Assembly: GCF_004684775.1 (NCBI RefSeq)
Contig: NZ_SRIC01000041.1
Span: 1 to 42,698, forward strand
DNA: 42,698 nucleotides
Origin: Streptomyces sp. MZ04
Lineage (GTDB): Bacteria; Actinomycetota; Actinomycetes; Streptomycetales; Streptomycetaceae
Direction of reading: 5' to 3'
Under the pieces are notes generated by a model. It was given only the letters and a program-made list of their open reading frames with translations. It was not told the origin of the DNA and searched no databases. Shown here in pieces: positions 1 to 8,413 of the stretch (positions are counted from its first letter, which is position 1; every line of letters starts with the position of its first letter). Both the position numbers and the translations under genes were made by a program.

Positions 1-102
1 CGCCGCTATCTCTCCGAGGGCTCCATGGCCGAACTCTTCACCGACAAGCCAGCCCCGCAGCAACAGATCCCCGCACAAGCGGAACCAAACGAGCTCCACT
101 GA
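1..102 (+). CDS. C-terminal tail of an unidentified protein (partial)
   Basis: An open frame enters from the left edge and ends at TGA 100-102, giving 33 residues (RRYLSEGSMAEL... to ...NELH). It is rich in Pro and Gln near its end, as expected of a disordered tail. The part inside the window has no recognisable motif. It ends about 20 bases from the point where integrase homology on the opposite strand stops, so the two may meet at a recombination or deletion junction. Codon use is compatible with a real gene, but the family cannot be named. Confidence 0.45.
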   Translation, partial: RRYLSEGSMAELFTDKPAPQQQIPAQAEPNELH

Positions 103-120
103 CTACACCACTCGGCGGGA

Positions 121-463
121 CACCATCGAGCTGCGGCAGGATATGCAGCCGCACACGCCGGTCCATACCCAGCACTGTGCTGGCGGCACCCCGAATCCCC
201 GGCCTCCAGAAGGACGCCACATAGTCGGCAAGCGTGATCGAGCCATCACGGTGATCGACGAACTCTCCGCGCGCCTTGTCGGCGATGGCAGCACTGAGCC
301 AAAACTTGGCATCCTCCAGCCTCCGGAAAGACCTGCACCGAACCCTTGGAATGCCTGCGACCCTGTACCGCGAACCCACGCCGTATCGGGCCGTCCGCTC
401 TCGCTTCCCGGTGACGAGATCCTTCTTCTTCCTCACCCACCGGTCTTCGATGTATCCGGCCAC
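121..463 (-). pseudogene. Tyrosine recombinase (phage-type integrase), N-terminal stub
   Basis: The translation begins VAGYIEDRWVRKKKD and continues through a stretch containing GIPRVRCRSF, GEFVDHRDGSITLADYV and LHILPQL. This is the usual N-terminus of actinobacterial site-specific integrases: an arm-binding region followed by the start of the SAM-like core-binding domain. I place the start at GTG 463 because GAGGAG lies seven bases upstream. Homology ends near base 121, about 115 residues in, and the frame then runs through unrelated sequence to a stop at 38. The whole catalytic domain (Arg-His-Arg-Tyr) is missing, so it cannot recombine DNA. It marks a former integrative element or prophage; no tRNA or attachment site was recognised beside it. 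Confidence 0.75.
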
Positions 464-607
464 GCACAAGCTCCTCGCGCATGATCCCAAGAAGCACGCA
501 GCACGACGATCCGCGCGTCAAATGGATCCTGCAAACCGAATGCGACACCCACAAGAGCGGAGATCTCCACAGCCCTGAACTAGCCACCACTGGGACCCCA
601 CACACTC

Positions 608-742
608 ATGGCTGCCCACCTCTCACACAGCCCACCCACGGATCTCCGCTACGTGCCCGGGGCCGAGGCCGGCTGGCTGTGCCTCGCCACGTATGGCCGT
701 TCCGTCTGGCAGGCAGCGATGGCCAGGGTGGTCGAGCGCTAG
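608..742 (+). CDS. Small ORF, 44 residues, unknown
   Basis: The ATG at 608 opens a 44-codon frame whose product reads MAAHLSHSPPTDLRYVPG, then a Trp/Cys-containing segment, ending AMARVVER. Third positions are mostly G or C, as in real genes here, and it does not overlap a better candidate. The upstream sequence has only a weak ribosome site. I do not recognise the family. It may be a small mobile-element gene or the remains of a larger one. Confidence 0.3.
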   Translation: MAAHLSHSPPTDLRYVPGAEAGWLCLATYGRSVWQAAMARVVER

Positions 743-1062
743 GCAGGGCGCTGCTTCCGCCCAGGCCCCCGTACGCGACCGACCCGACCACGCGCATTCG
801 ACACATGCACGTACTCGACCACTCCGTTTTGTACGAGCTGATGAATCGGCGCCGTCGAGGCGGGTGCTACAAAGAGACCCGAACCGCTTCATCTCCGCCC
901 CTCGGCCGCGCTCCTCACCCCTCGAGCGCGAGCCCCCGGGGCGTGCGCACCGGACGATCCGGCGCCGCCGAAGCGTATGCGCCCCAGCCTCGATCAGGCA
1001 CTGCCGCGCCTTCCGAATCAAGGGGTGCCTTCGGCCCCCGATGTTGCAGAGAGGCCGACAGG
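743..1062. other. Gene-poor stretch before the TrkA-like gene
   Basis: No convincing gene is seen. The frame of the next gene stays open far upstream, but the translation there is low-complexity Arg/Pro/Ser/Gly without family features, so I treat it as untranslated sequence, probably holding that gene's promoter. Confidence 0.4.
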
Positions 1063-2457
1063 TTGAGCCCACAGATATCTTCCGAGGACCGTGGCGCCCC
1101 GCGCCCGCACGTTCCCGCCACCGGCCGGGACGTCGTGATCATCGAGGACGACGAGACCCTGGGCCGCTCTGCGGCCGCCTGCATCGAACGCTGGGGGAGC
1201 ACCGCACACCGCCTGCCCCGCCCCGACGACGACGCACTGCGCCAGCAGTTGAACGGTCCCGTCGACAGCATCGCCATCGTGTCCCGTGACGACATGATCG
1301 CCCTGCGCTACGCGCTCCTCGCCGAGCACCTCAAGCCCGGTGTCCGTCTGGTCGTGACGATCTTCGATCGTACGGTTGCCGAGGAGGTATCCCGGACCAT
1401 CCCCAACTGCACCGCCTTGAGCATGACCGACGCGATGCTGCCCAGCCTCCTGGCGAACTGTCTCGCTCCCCGGTACGCCATGCTGCAGCCCGTCGGCGAC
1501 GACCTCGTGGGCGTGCGACGGGAAGGCGCGACCGTGGAAGTCGAGCACCTGCCGCGGCGGGCCTTCGCCACCTTGCCGAAGCCGCACCCGCGCTCCACCG
1601 TCAGCGCCTGGTTCCGCTCCCTCGGCACCTCCGCGAAGGCACTGGTCGCCAGCCTCTTTGCACTGCTGCTCGCGTTCTCCGTCGATGTCGCGCTCGGCGT
1701 GCTCGTCCTGCACGAGCACTGGACCGAGGCCCTGTGGAACGCGGCCCGTACGCTCACCACGATCGGCTCCTCGCATGCCGCCGAACACGGGCCCGGCTGG
1801 TACAAGGTGTTCTCCGCCGTCTCGATGATCAGCGTGTTCGTGTTTGCCGCCGTGTTCACCGCCGGTGTGGTCGACCGGTTCACCGGACACCGGATGACCA
1901 GCATTCTCGGCGCCCGCTCCATCCCGCGCCGAGGCCACGTCATCGTCGTCGGCCTCGGCCAGGTCGGCCTGCGTCTATCCGCCCGGCTCCGGGACCTCGG
2001 CGTCAAGGTCGTCGCCGTCGAGCGCAACCGGCAGGCCCCCTGTCTCCCGCTGGCCCGCTCGCTCGACATCCCCGTCGTCATCGGCCGCGGCGGCGACCGC
2101 TTCCTGCTCGAACGTCTCTCCGTACGACGGGCCCGCGCCCTGGCAGCGGTCGCCTCGGACGGCCTGGGGAACATCGCCGTCGCGGTCGCCACCCGAGCCG
2201 TCGCCGGCGACCAGCGCATCGTGCTGCGCGCCGGCGGCGACGAGGTCACCACCGAATCGCAGTCGCTCTTCCGCATCGGCGCCGTCTGCGACTTCCCGCT
2301 CATCGTCAGCACGTTCGTCGCCGCGACCGTCCTCGACGCCGAACTCCGCAGCGTGTTCGTGGCGGATGGCCGAACGTGCGCCCTCTTCGCGGACGACCGG
2401 GTCGTGGACCTCGCGACGTGGGATGCGAGCCCTGCACACGAGATGTCGCGGGTCTAG
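1063..2457 (+). CDS. TrkA-like NAD-binding protein with two-helix channel-like core
   Basis: A 464-residue protein with three parts. Residues about 24-140 form a Rossmann-like domain starting DVVIIEDDE; its usual glycine-rich loop is not evident. Residues 190-212 and 249-270 are membrane helices flanking a pore-like segment with TLTTIGSS near 230-237. A second, well-formed TrkA-N/RCK Rossmann domain begins near 296 with VVGLGQVG and an acidic strand end (VVAVERN). The layout resembles Streptomyces relatives of RCK-gated K+ channels. The selectivity filter expected as TxGYGD is degenerate, so K+ conduction is doubtful; a nucleotide-sensing membrane regulator is an alternative. I prefer the TTG at 1063, preceded by GAGAGG; GTG 1135 is the other option. 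It converges on a broken methyltransferase gene across a short hairpin. Confidence 0.7.
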   Translation: MSPQISSEDRGAPRPHVPATGRDVVIIEDDETLGRSAAACIERWGSTAHRLPRPDDDALRQQLNGPVDSIAIVSRDDMIALRYALLAEHLKPGVRLVVTIFDRTVAEEVSRTIPNCTALSMTDAMLPSLLANCLAPRYAMLQPVGDDLVGVRREGATVEVEHLPRRAFATLPKPHPRSTVSAWFRSLGTSAKALVASLFALLLAFSVDVALGVLVLHEHWTEALWNAARTLTTIGSSHAAEHGPGWYKVFSAVSMISVFVFAAVFTAGVVDRFTGHRMTSILGARSIPRRGHVIVVGLGQVGLRLSARLRDLGVKVVAVERNRQAPCLPLARSLDIPVVIGRGGDRFLLERLSVRRARALAAVASDGLGNIAVAVATRAVAGDQRIVLRAGGDEVTTESQSLFRIGAVCDFPLIVSTFVAATVLDAELRSVFVADGRTCALFADDRVVDLATWDASPAHEMSRV

Positions 2458-2480
2458 GGGGAGACACCCCCACCCCCTAG
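2454..2480. terminator. Hairpin between convergent genes
   Basis: Perfect 8-bp inverted repeat, CTAGGGGG and CCCCCTAG, with an 11-base loop. It overlaps the stop codon of the TrkA-like gene and ends at the stop of the converging methyltransferase pseudogene. It may terminate both directions; there is no T tract, as is common in Streptomyces. Confidence 0.5.
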
Positions 2481-3169
2481 GGCCTGCTCGGCGGTACCTC
2501 GACGACGAAGAAGAGGAAGTTGGGTTTGGTCGAAAGGTCATGGAAGCCGTCGGGGAACAGTTCACGGGCGGCCGGGTCAGGCTGCGGTTCGCTGATGGCG
2601 GCCAGTCGGAACCCGGCGATGGTGAAAGCATCGGTCATCGCGTGCAACGGCCTGCGCCAGAACTTCATCGGGACGGACTGCCCGTTGAACCTCCAGTCGA
2701 AGGTATAGCTGGTGGTCGCGAAATAGTCGGGTTCGAGGATCCTGGAACGTGTAGGCCGCAACAGGGTGGTCCACCGACGCGATCAACCGGCCGCCCGGCC
2801 TGAGCGCGCGCCGCAACTCGGCCGGCGTCGGCCTCCAGTCCTCCAGGTAGTGCAGCACCAGCGACGCGACCACGTCGTCGAACGCACCGTCCTCAAACGG
2901 CAGACGGTCTCTCAGATCGACCACATGCAGGTCCACATCGTCACCGAGCCGCCGCCTGGCCAACGCCAACATCCCGGCGCTGACGTCGATACCGGTAACG
3001 ACGGCACCCCGGTCGCGCAGCGCAGCGGACAGCTGGCCGCGTAGTACGCGGTCACGAGGCTGTTCTCGGACTCCGCCGCGTACGCCTCGGCGAAGTTGTC
3101 GTAGCCATTCGCCCGGTCCGCATCCGCGGACCGGGCGAAGCTCTCGGGCACGTTGGTGAGGCGTTCCAT
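2477..3169 (-). pseudogene. SAM-dependent class I methyltransferase, deleted and frameshifted
   Basis: Three reading frames each carry part of one methyltransferase. The N-terminus (MERLTNVPESFARSADADRA... to TAYYA) starts at ATG 3169. The middle (LSAALRDRGAVVTGIDVSAGM through DGAFDDVVASLVLHYLEDW and LRPGGRLIASVDHP) is in a second frame. The C-terminus (SYTFDWRFNGQSVPMKFW, then FRLAAISEPQPDPAARELFP) is in a third and ends at 2477. Between the first two parts the segment that normally holds the SAM-binding motif I (DxGCGxG) is missing, so there is a deletion of roughly twenty codons as well as two frame changes. The gene cannot make a working enzyme. Relatives are UbiE-like small-molecule methyltransferases. 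Confidence 0.8.
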
Positions 3170-3219
3170 CGGCGCAGCCTAGTAGCACTGATCCGCGAAC
3201 GTGGGGCGTGGCCCGGTGG

Positions 3220-3810
3220 TTAACCGGTAGCCACGGCCCCCGCCTTGGCAATGAGCATGTCCAGCAACGACAGCAGCGCACCGCGCACGTCGTCGCGGGA
3301 GCGGGCGTCGAGCATGAGGACGGGGGTGTTCGGGTCCCGCAGGTGCAGGGCCGCCCGGATCTCCTCGGCGTTGTACGGCTGTTCGCCGTGGAAGCAGTTC
3401 GCGCCGACCACGAACGGCAGCCCTCGGTTCTCGAAGAAGTCGACGGCCGGGAAGCTGCGGTCGAGGCGTCGAGTGTCGACCAACACGATCGCCCCGAGTG
3501 CCCCGTTGAGCAGGTCGTCCCACATGAACCAGAAGCGCTCCTGGCCCGGTGTGCCGAACAAGTAGAGGACGACGCCTGCGTCGGTGAGGGTGAGGCGGCC
3601 GAAGTCCATCGCGACGGTGGTGACCGCCTTGGACTCGATGCCGTCGAGGTCGTCGACGCCGACGCCCGCGCTCGTCAGCCGCTCCTCGGTGCGCAGCGGC
3701 TCGATCTCGGAGATCGTCTCGACCAGGGTCGTCTTGCCGACGCCGAATCCCCCAGCGATGAGGATCTTGACGGGGTCCGCTTCCTGGGCAGGGGTGTCAT
3801 ATCCGGGCAA
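3220..3810 (-). CDS. cvnD: Conservon GTP-binding protein (CvnD type)
   Basis: A 196-residue Ras-like small GTPase, the last gene of a conservon. The P-loop GGFGVGKTT lies at residues 20-28. FGTPGQERFW is the switch II/G3 region. The usual NKxD specificity motif is not present in canonical form (VGANCF occupies the area). Conservon GTPases act downstream of a sensor kinase/roadblock/DUF742 complex at the membrane and affect development and antibiotic production in Streptomyces. The start at 3810 overlaps the end of cvnC by 14 bases, so translation is probably coupled. No clear terminator hairpin follows in the 50 bases before the methyltransferase pseudogene. Confidence 0.92.
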   Translation of the reverse strand: MPGYDTPAQEADPVKILIAGGFGVGKTTLVETISEIEPLRTEERLTSAGVGVDDLDGIESKAVTTVAMDFGRLTLTDAGVVLYLFGTPGQERFWFMWDDLLNGALGAIVLVDTRRLDRSFPAVDFFENRGLPFVVGANCFHGEQPYNAEEIRAALHLRDPNTPVLMLDARSRDDVRGALLSLLDMLIAKAGAVATG

Positions 3811-4171
3811 GGTTGTCCCTGATTCTCATGAGCAGGTGGACATTGGTGGTCTCGGCCCCTTCCAGGGGCGGCCGGTGTTCGATCAGCCCCCGATCCGCGA
3901 GTTCGCCGAGAAGAAGCATCATCGGAGTGAGGCGCATGTGCATGCGCGCCGCGATCTCGGCGACCGCCAGGCCGCCCGGCGGCGGGCACATGGCGAGGAT
4001 GGCCTGCCACTCGGTGGGCAGGCCGCCGTGGCTGTCCGCGACGGACACCGCCGTGATCGTGGTGTCCATGGTGAGGACGGTGCGGGCGGCCGCAACCGCT
4101 GTACGCCCATCGGTCAGCGCGTACAGCCGTGTCCGGCGGCCGCCCTGCTGCGGCCCTGGCTCGTCCGCCAT
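3797..4171 (-). CDS. cvnC: Conservon DUF742 protein (CvnC type)
   Basis: A 124-residue DUF742 protein beginning MADEPGPQQGGRRTRLYALTDGR. It contains a winged-helix-like region (GLAVAEIAARMHM, then LLGELADRGLIEHRPP) and ends HLLMRIRDNLARI. DUF742 proteins are the third member of every conservon and are thought to link the roadblock protein and the GTPase. The ATG at 4171 overlaps the TAA of cvnB (TAATG), so I prefer it to the longer upstream frame. The 3' end overlaps cvnD. Confidence 0.92.
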   Translation of the reverse strand: MADEPGPQQGGRRTRLYALTDGRTAVAAARTVLTMDTTITAVSVADSHGGLPTEWQAILAMCPPPGGLAVAEIAARMHMRLTPMMLLLGELADRGLIEHRPPLEGAETTNVHLLMRIRDNLARI

Positions 4172-4575
4172 TACGAGGGCTTCGCCTGACTGCGCTCGGG
4201 CGTGCTCAGCCACTCGCCCAGCGCCTGCGCGGTCCGCACGGCCTCGCCGCCCAGCTCCCCGAGCCGCGCCTTGCGTGAGGTCACCACGATGAGCGTGCTG
4301 CCCTCGCCGCACCCGACGATGCAGAGATAGCTGTCGTCCATCTCCACGAGCTGGCGGATCACCCGGCCGCCGCCGACCTCCCGGGATATCGCCTTCATGG
4401 TGGCGGCGATGCCGGAGGACGCGGCGGCGATGCGCTCCGCCTGGTCCCGTTCCAGCTGGTACGCGCTGAGTTTGATCCCGTCGTTGGACAGGAGCACGGC
4501 ACCCTGGACGCCGGCGATCCTGCCCAGGTTGTTGTCCAGGACGCTGTAGATCATGTTGTTCGCTGTCGTCGTCAT
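4171..4575 (-). CDS. cvnB: Conservon roadblock/LC7 protein (CvnB type)
   Basis: A 134-residue roadblock/LC7-fold protein: MTTTANNMIYSVLDNNLGRI, then a strand containing GVQGAVLLSNDGIKLSAY, a helix with AAASSGIAATMKAISREVGGG, and DDSYLCIVGCGEGSTLIVV. These are standard features of CvnB, which binds the small GTPase in conservons (MglB-like role). Its ATG overlaps the cvnA stop as ATGA, and its stop overlaps the cvnC start, so the four genes form a tightly coupled operon transcribed leftwards. Confidence 0.92.
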   Translation of the reverse strand: MTTTANNMIYSVLDNNLGRIAGVQGAVLLSNDGIKLSAYQLERDQAERIAAASSGIAATMKAISREVGGGRVIRQLVEMDDSYLCIVGCGEGSTLIVVTSRKARLGELGGEAVRTAQALGEWLSTPERSQAKPS

Positions 4576-6917
4576 GGCTGATCCCGTCGGAGCTCGTCTT
4601 CCACTGTCTGGGTGCCGTGTTCGTAGTCCGCCCAGGCGTCGGCCACCTCTTCGGGCGTCGCCGAGTCCTGACCAGCGTCGGCTTCCGCCGCGCGGGGCGC
4701 GCGGAGCTGCTCGGCGATATGGGCCTGCGGGACCCGCTCGGGAAGGGCGGGCTTCGCGCCTCCGTCCCGGGTCACGGCAGAGGTCGGCAGCTTGCTCTGC
4801 GCCGGCCGCTCGGGCGAGCCCTCCGGCGTCGTACCACCGGACAGGCCGGTCTTGGTGTGCAGGACCAGCTCAGGCTTGCGTTCCTCGGGCAGGGGCACTG
4901 CCGGGGAGGACGGCGCCGCGGCGCGGGGCGCTGTCTTTCCTGCCCGGACCGGTTCGGTCGGCACCAGGAGTTCCTCGGGCAGGATCACCACGGCCGACGT
5001 ACCCCCGTACACCGAGCGGCGCAGCGTCACCTTGGCGCCGAGCTGTTCGGCGAGGTGGCCGACCACGAAGAGGCCGAGCCGGTGCGCGTTCTCCGCCAGG
5101 ACGGAGTACGGCGGGGCCGAGTGCAGGCGCCCGTTCATCTCCTCGTACGTCGCGCCGGTCACCCGGGGCCCACGGTCCTCGATCTCCACCGACAGGCCGT
5201 CCGTCACGTGTTCGGCCCGTACGACCACCTTGGACCTCGGCGGCGAGAACCGGGTGGCGTTGTCCAGGAGTTCCGCCAGGAGGTGGCTGATCTCGCTGAT
5301 CACCCGCGGCGTCACGCTGATCTCGTCCAGGGACTGGCGCTCGATCCGCCGGAAGTCCTCGACTTCCGCGGCGGCTTCGCGCAGCAAGTCGGCGACGCGC
5401 ATGGGCTCGGTGTGCGGATCGGGGATCTCGCCGCCCGCCAGAATCAGCAGGTTCTCGATCTGCCGTCGCATACCCACCGTCAATTGGTCGGATCGCATCA
5501 ACTGGGCGAGCAGCTCCTCGTCGTGACCGAAGATGTCCTGCAGCTCGTCGGTGAGGGTCAGCTGGCGGCTGACCAGGTTTCCGGTGCGCGAGGCGATGCC
5601 CGCGGCGAACATGCCGAAGCCGTGACGCTCGGCCGCGAGCTGCGCGTGCCCGTCGACGGATACGGAGACGACCCGGGCGAACGCGTCGCTGATGCGCCCG
5701 ACCTCGTCCTGCTCTCCGGTCACCGCGGGCAGCGCGTCGTCGTCGACGGACTGTCCGCGCTGGAGTCGGGCCACAACGTCCGGCAGCGTGTCCTCAGCGA
5801 TGGTCACCGTACGCCGGTGCAGACCGCGCAGGCGTTGGAGCACGGAGCGGGTGGTGAACACGATGACGGCCACGACCGCGAGCACGGCTCCGCCGTTTCC
5901 GACGATCAGCCAGGTGACCTCGCTCTCCAGCTCCGTGGCCTTGGCGTCGGCGCGTGCGATCACGCCGCGCGCCTGCTTCACGTTGAGCGCGTCAAGGCGC
6001 TCAACGAACTGCTCGTGCGCGGCGTGCCAGTCGTCGACCTCCTTGGGCAGCTTGACGCCGGACTCGACGTTCTGGTGGTCGGAGATGACCGCGTTCTCGA
6101 TACGGACCTTCGTCTGCCAGGCGTCCGAGCCGAGGATCTGGTTGTAGGCCGCTCGGTCCTCGGCCGCCAGATACGGCTCGACCCACTCGGAGTACTGGTA
6201 CCGCTGGGATCCGACGGAGTTGACGAATTCGGTGAACGCGGAGGAGCTCAGCCGCTTGGACGGCCCGGCCAACACGAGGGCGGCGGTCTCGCGCGACACC
6301 ATCTCGGACACCGAGAACATCGTGACGACCACGCCGTTCTCCTGGATGAACTCGGCGTCCTGCACGTGGCTGAAGTCGTCCATGTACACATGGATGATGT
6401 GGTCGATCAGGCCCGAGTAGTAGTCGATCGTCCGTTCCGCGCCTCCGCTGCGGGCGTCCGCGCGCTCGCGGTACGTGCCCAGGTTCGCGAGGTTGCGCTT
6501 CAGCTTCGCGAGGGGACGCTCATCCCCTCGCCGCTCCGCCGGGACTCCCTCCGCCGACCGGAGCAGTTCGTCCATGGCCCGGTCCGTGGCCGCGCGCTGG
6601 TCGCGCAACTCCTCCGCGGACACGTCACCGCCCGTCCACCGTGCGGCGGTCGCGGTCCGCTCGGCCTGCACTTCGACCATCAGCCTGGACAGGGGTATGC
6701 CGACCCGCTCACCGACGGCCACGTCGGCGCGCAGGTGCTCCGACTCGTCCAGCAACGGCTGTGCGATCAGGACCACTTGGGCACTCATCGCCAGAATAGG
6801 GACGATTGCCAGCCAAATGAGCAGCGTACGCAGCCGCACGGTAGGCCGCCGACGCGTCGTCGACTGCCCTGGTGGGCCTTCGGGGTCTAGTGGGCCTTCG
6901 GGGTCTATAGGAGACAT
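4572..6917 (-). CDS. cvnA: Conservon sensor histidine kinase-like protein (CvnA type)
   Basis: A 781-residue membrane sensor. TM1 spans about residues 31-52 and TM2 about 331-353, enclosing a long extracellular nitrate/nitrite-sensing-type helical domain. A HAMP-like linker follows, then a dimerisation helix and a GHKL ATPase domain with N-box LLDNATRFSPP (Asn 553), DRGPRVTG, and RLGLFVVGHLAEQLGAKV. The C-terminal 150 residues are Pro/Ala-rich. Conservon sensors usually carry a DH pair just before MRR in the dimerisation helix; here it is D477-Q478, so the likely phosphoacceptor His is replaced. ATP-domain motifs look intact. The start at ATG 6917 follows GAGG. This is the first gene of cvnABCD. 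Confidence 0.9.
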   Translation of the reverse strand: MSPIDPEGPLDPEGPPGQSTTRRRPTVRLRTLLIWLAIVPILAMSAQVVLIAQPLLDESEHLRADVAVGERVGIPLSRLMVEVQAERTATAARWTGGDVSAEELRDQRAATDRAMDELLRSAEGVPAERRGDERPLAKLKRNLANLGTYRERADARSGGAERTIDYYSGLIDHIIHVYMDDFSHVQDAEFIQENGVVVTMFSVSEMVSRETAALVLAGPSKRLSSSAFTEFVNSVGSQRYQYSEWVEPYLAAEDRAAYNQILGSDAWQTKVRIENAVISDHQNVESGVKLPKEVDDWHAAHEQFVERLDALNVKQARGVIARADAKATELESEVTWLIVGNGGAVLAVVAVIVFTTRSVLQRLRGLHRRTVTIAEDTLPDVVARLQRGQSVDDDALPAVTGEQDEVGRISDAFARVVSVSVDGHAQLAAERHGFGMFAAGIASRTGNLVSRQLTLTDELQDIFGHDEELLAQLMRSDQLTVGMRRQIENLLILAGGEIPDPHTEPMRVADLLREAAAEVEDFRRIERQSLDEISVTPRVISEISHLLAELLDNATRFSPPRSKVVVRAEHVTDGLSVEIEDRGPRVTGATYEEMNGRLHSAPPYSVLAENAHRLGLFVVGHLAEQLGAKVTLRRSVYGGTSAVVILPEELLVPTEPVRAGKTAPRAAAPSSPAVPLPEERKPELVLHTKTGLSGGTTPEGSPERPAQSKLPTSAVTRDGGAKPALPERVPQAHIAEQLRAPRAAEADAGQDSATPEEVADAWADYEHGTQTVEDELRRDQP
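6873..6908 (-). repeat. 18-bp tandem duplication at the start of cvnA
   Basis: Two nearly identical 18-base units, 6873-6890 and 6891-6908, differ only at the last position. They encode DPEGP twice near residues 5-15 of the sensor, before the first membrane helix. An in-frame slippage duplication in a cytoplasmic tail is the simplest explanation. Confidence 0.8.
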
Positions 6918-7371
6918 CAGTCCTCAGGAGCGGTTGAACGGTTTTGGGGACGGCTCAACAGCCGAGACCAGACGCAGTCCTGAGGCAAGGCGCGGACCGG
7001 GGGAAGTCAGGTTTCGGCTACGGCAGGGTGTGGGGGTGCAGATCATAACCAGCCACACCAGGGAAACGGAGGGCTGACTTCCGTAGGCACCATGTGGTAT
7101 TGCCGATGAACACGTTGCACACCGGAGCCCAGATCGGAATCGAACCGCGACGTCCGGCCAGGCCGGCCTGTCGTGGAGGGCGAGGTCGGCGGAGGCGGCA
7201 AGGCGGGCGGCGGAGGGGACAGCGGTGCCGTCCGACCGAACCAAGTAACCCTCAAGGCACCGCGTCGTGGCTGAAATCCGACGCGATGACGGATGCGACC
7301 AGGGCATCCGGCGAGCCGTTCGGCGAGGGCGGCAAGGGCTGCACGGCCGGGCCGACGCTCAACTCCAGTTG
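6918..7371. other. Intergenic region upstream of the conservon and the DUF317 gene
   Basis: A divergent gap of about 450 bases. No gene is supported. It should hold the cvnA promoter on the minus strand. A GC-rich run of Gly-type codons around 7180-7225 is low complexity. A tRNA T-arm-like sequence at 7136-7146 was considered and rejected. Confidence 0.4.
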
Positions 7372-8031
7372 ATGACCGACTCAACATCCTTGTCACATCG
7401 CCGCGTGGGCGAGGTGGAGCAGGCCGTTGCGCATGCGCTGTTCGCCGAGTTCGGGCAGGAGTGCGGCGACGTGGTCGGCTGCCCGTGCGGCGAGCAGGGC
7501 GTGGGCAGCGAGCGCCTCTGGCACGCCACGGCCACGGCCAACACCCCTGCCCAAATCCTCGGCACACTCCTCGACGCACTCGCGTCGGAGTCAGCGTGGA
7601 GCGCCGGACCTGCCACCGGCGTCGCGGAAGCCACCATCACCCATGGGTTGCGCCCGCTCGGCGACGCCGGCTGGAAGAACACTGTCGACGGCCGCTGGAT
7701 TTCCTGGGATGCACCCGGCGAAGAACCCGCCGGCGTGCGTGTCGACGCCTTCGCCGCAGGCATGCGGCCCGATAGCCCTCTGCCGACCTGGACCATGTGG
7801 GGTGACGGCAACACCGCACACCAGCCCGCCTGGACACTCGAACTCTCTTCGCGTACTCCCGCGGCGGTCCTGTACGACCTCGCTTTCGAACTCGCCGAAG
7901 GGCAAGCTGTCCGACGCAAACATCCAACGGCTTCTGGCCGGAACACGGTCAGCGCCGTAGCTCGTCAGCCATTGCCGTCACCCCCGCCTTCGAGTCCACC
8001 ATCGCCTGGCAGCCCAATTCGGACCCGCTGA
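7372..8031 (+). CDS. DUF317-domain protein, probably 3'-damaged
   Basis: Starting at ATG 7372 the product runs MTDSTSLSHRRVGEVEQAVA, then contains ERLWHATATANTPAQILGTL and a DUF317-type block: GLRPLGDAGWK, WISWDAPGEEPAGVRVDAF, PTWTMWGDG, TPAAVLYDLAFELAEG. DUF317 is almost confined to Streptomyces and is common on integrative elements and chromosome arms; its function is unknown. After about residue 178 the frame becomes Pro/Ser/Arg-rich and unlike the family. The sensible continuation (KLSDANIQRLLAG, stop at 7960) lies in another frame, so there is probably a frameshift near 7905. It may be a pseudogene. Confidence 0.55.
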   Translation: MTDSTSLSHRRVGEVEQAVAHALFAEFGQECGDVVGCPCGEQGVGSERLWHATATANTPAQILGTLLDALASESAWSAGPATGVAEATITHGLRPLGDAGWKNTVDGRWISWDAPGEEPAGVRVDAFAAGMRPDSPLPTWTMWGDGNTAHQPAWTLELSSRTPAAVLYDLAFELAEGQAVRRKHPTASGRNTVSAVARQPLPSPPPSSPPSPGSPIRTR

Positions 8032-8413
8032 TCGACGCGGAGCGAGCACCGTTCCCGGCGGGCAGACCGCGGCGGCGGCGCGCGGTTCCCCCGCAGACGA
8101 CGCGCTCAGCCCCCAAGGCCCCTGGCCTGACATTGCATTGGGCAGCAAGCGGCAAACAGGCATCAGCACGGCATAGGGCGCGCGTAGCACAAGCACTCAT
8201 GGACCTCGTGGCACGCGTACGCCGCGCGTTGGGCGAACAAGCCATCCACCCAGCAGAATTTGAGCGCTGCGCCTACGCCCTCCTGCAATCGCCTGTTGGC
8301 GCGCAGCGCGTTGCCGTACACCAGCCAACACGTCGGCCGCGACCAACTCGTCACCCTCGCCCACCTCCCAGTGCAACGCGCGCAGTGGCGGACTGGCCTG
8401 CGATGATGACGGC
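8032..8413. other. Decayed coding sequence downstream of the DUF317 gene
   Basis: One plus-strand frame from about 7970 to 8350 is protein-like in places: AFESTIAWQPNSDPLIDAE, and further on MDLVARVRRALGEQ followed by HPAEFERCAYALLQ. The latter faintly recalls the start of restriction-endonuclease-fold domains (E-F-E-x-C-A-x-A-L-L), but catalytic motifs are absent and the frame degenerates. I read it as gene debris, not an active gene. Confidence 0.3.

Noticed and set aside
481..1062. Long N-terminal extension of the TrkA-like protein
   Set aside because: The extra residues are low complexity, overlap other features and are absent from the family; a start near 1063 fits better.
4617..6890. 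757-residue plus-strand ORF opposite the conservon sensor
   Set aside because: It is the antisense shadow of cvnA, rich in Arg, Gly and His, and lacks a ribosome site or motifs.
7136..7146. GGAATCGAACC, the reverse complement of a tRNA T-arm
   Set aside because: The flanking bases do not pair as a T-stem, and no acceptor, D or anticodon arm can be built on the minus strand.
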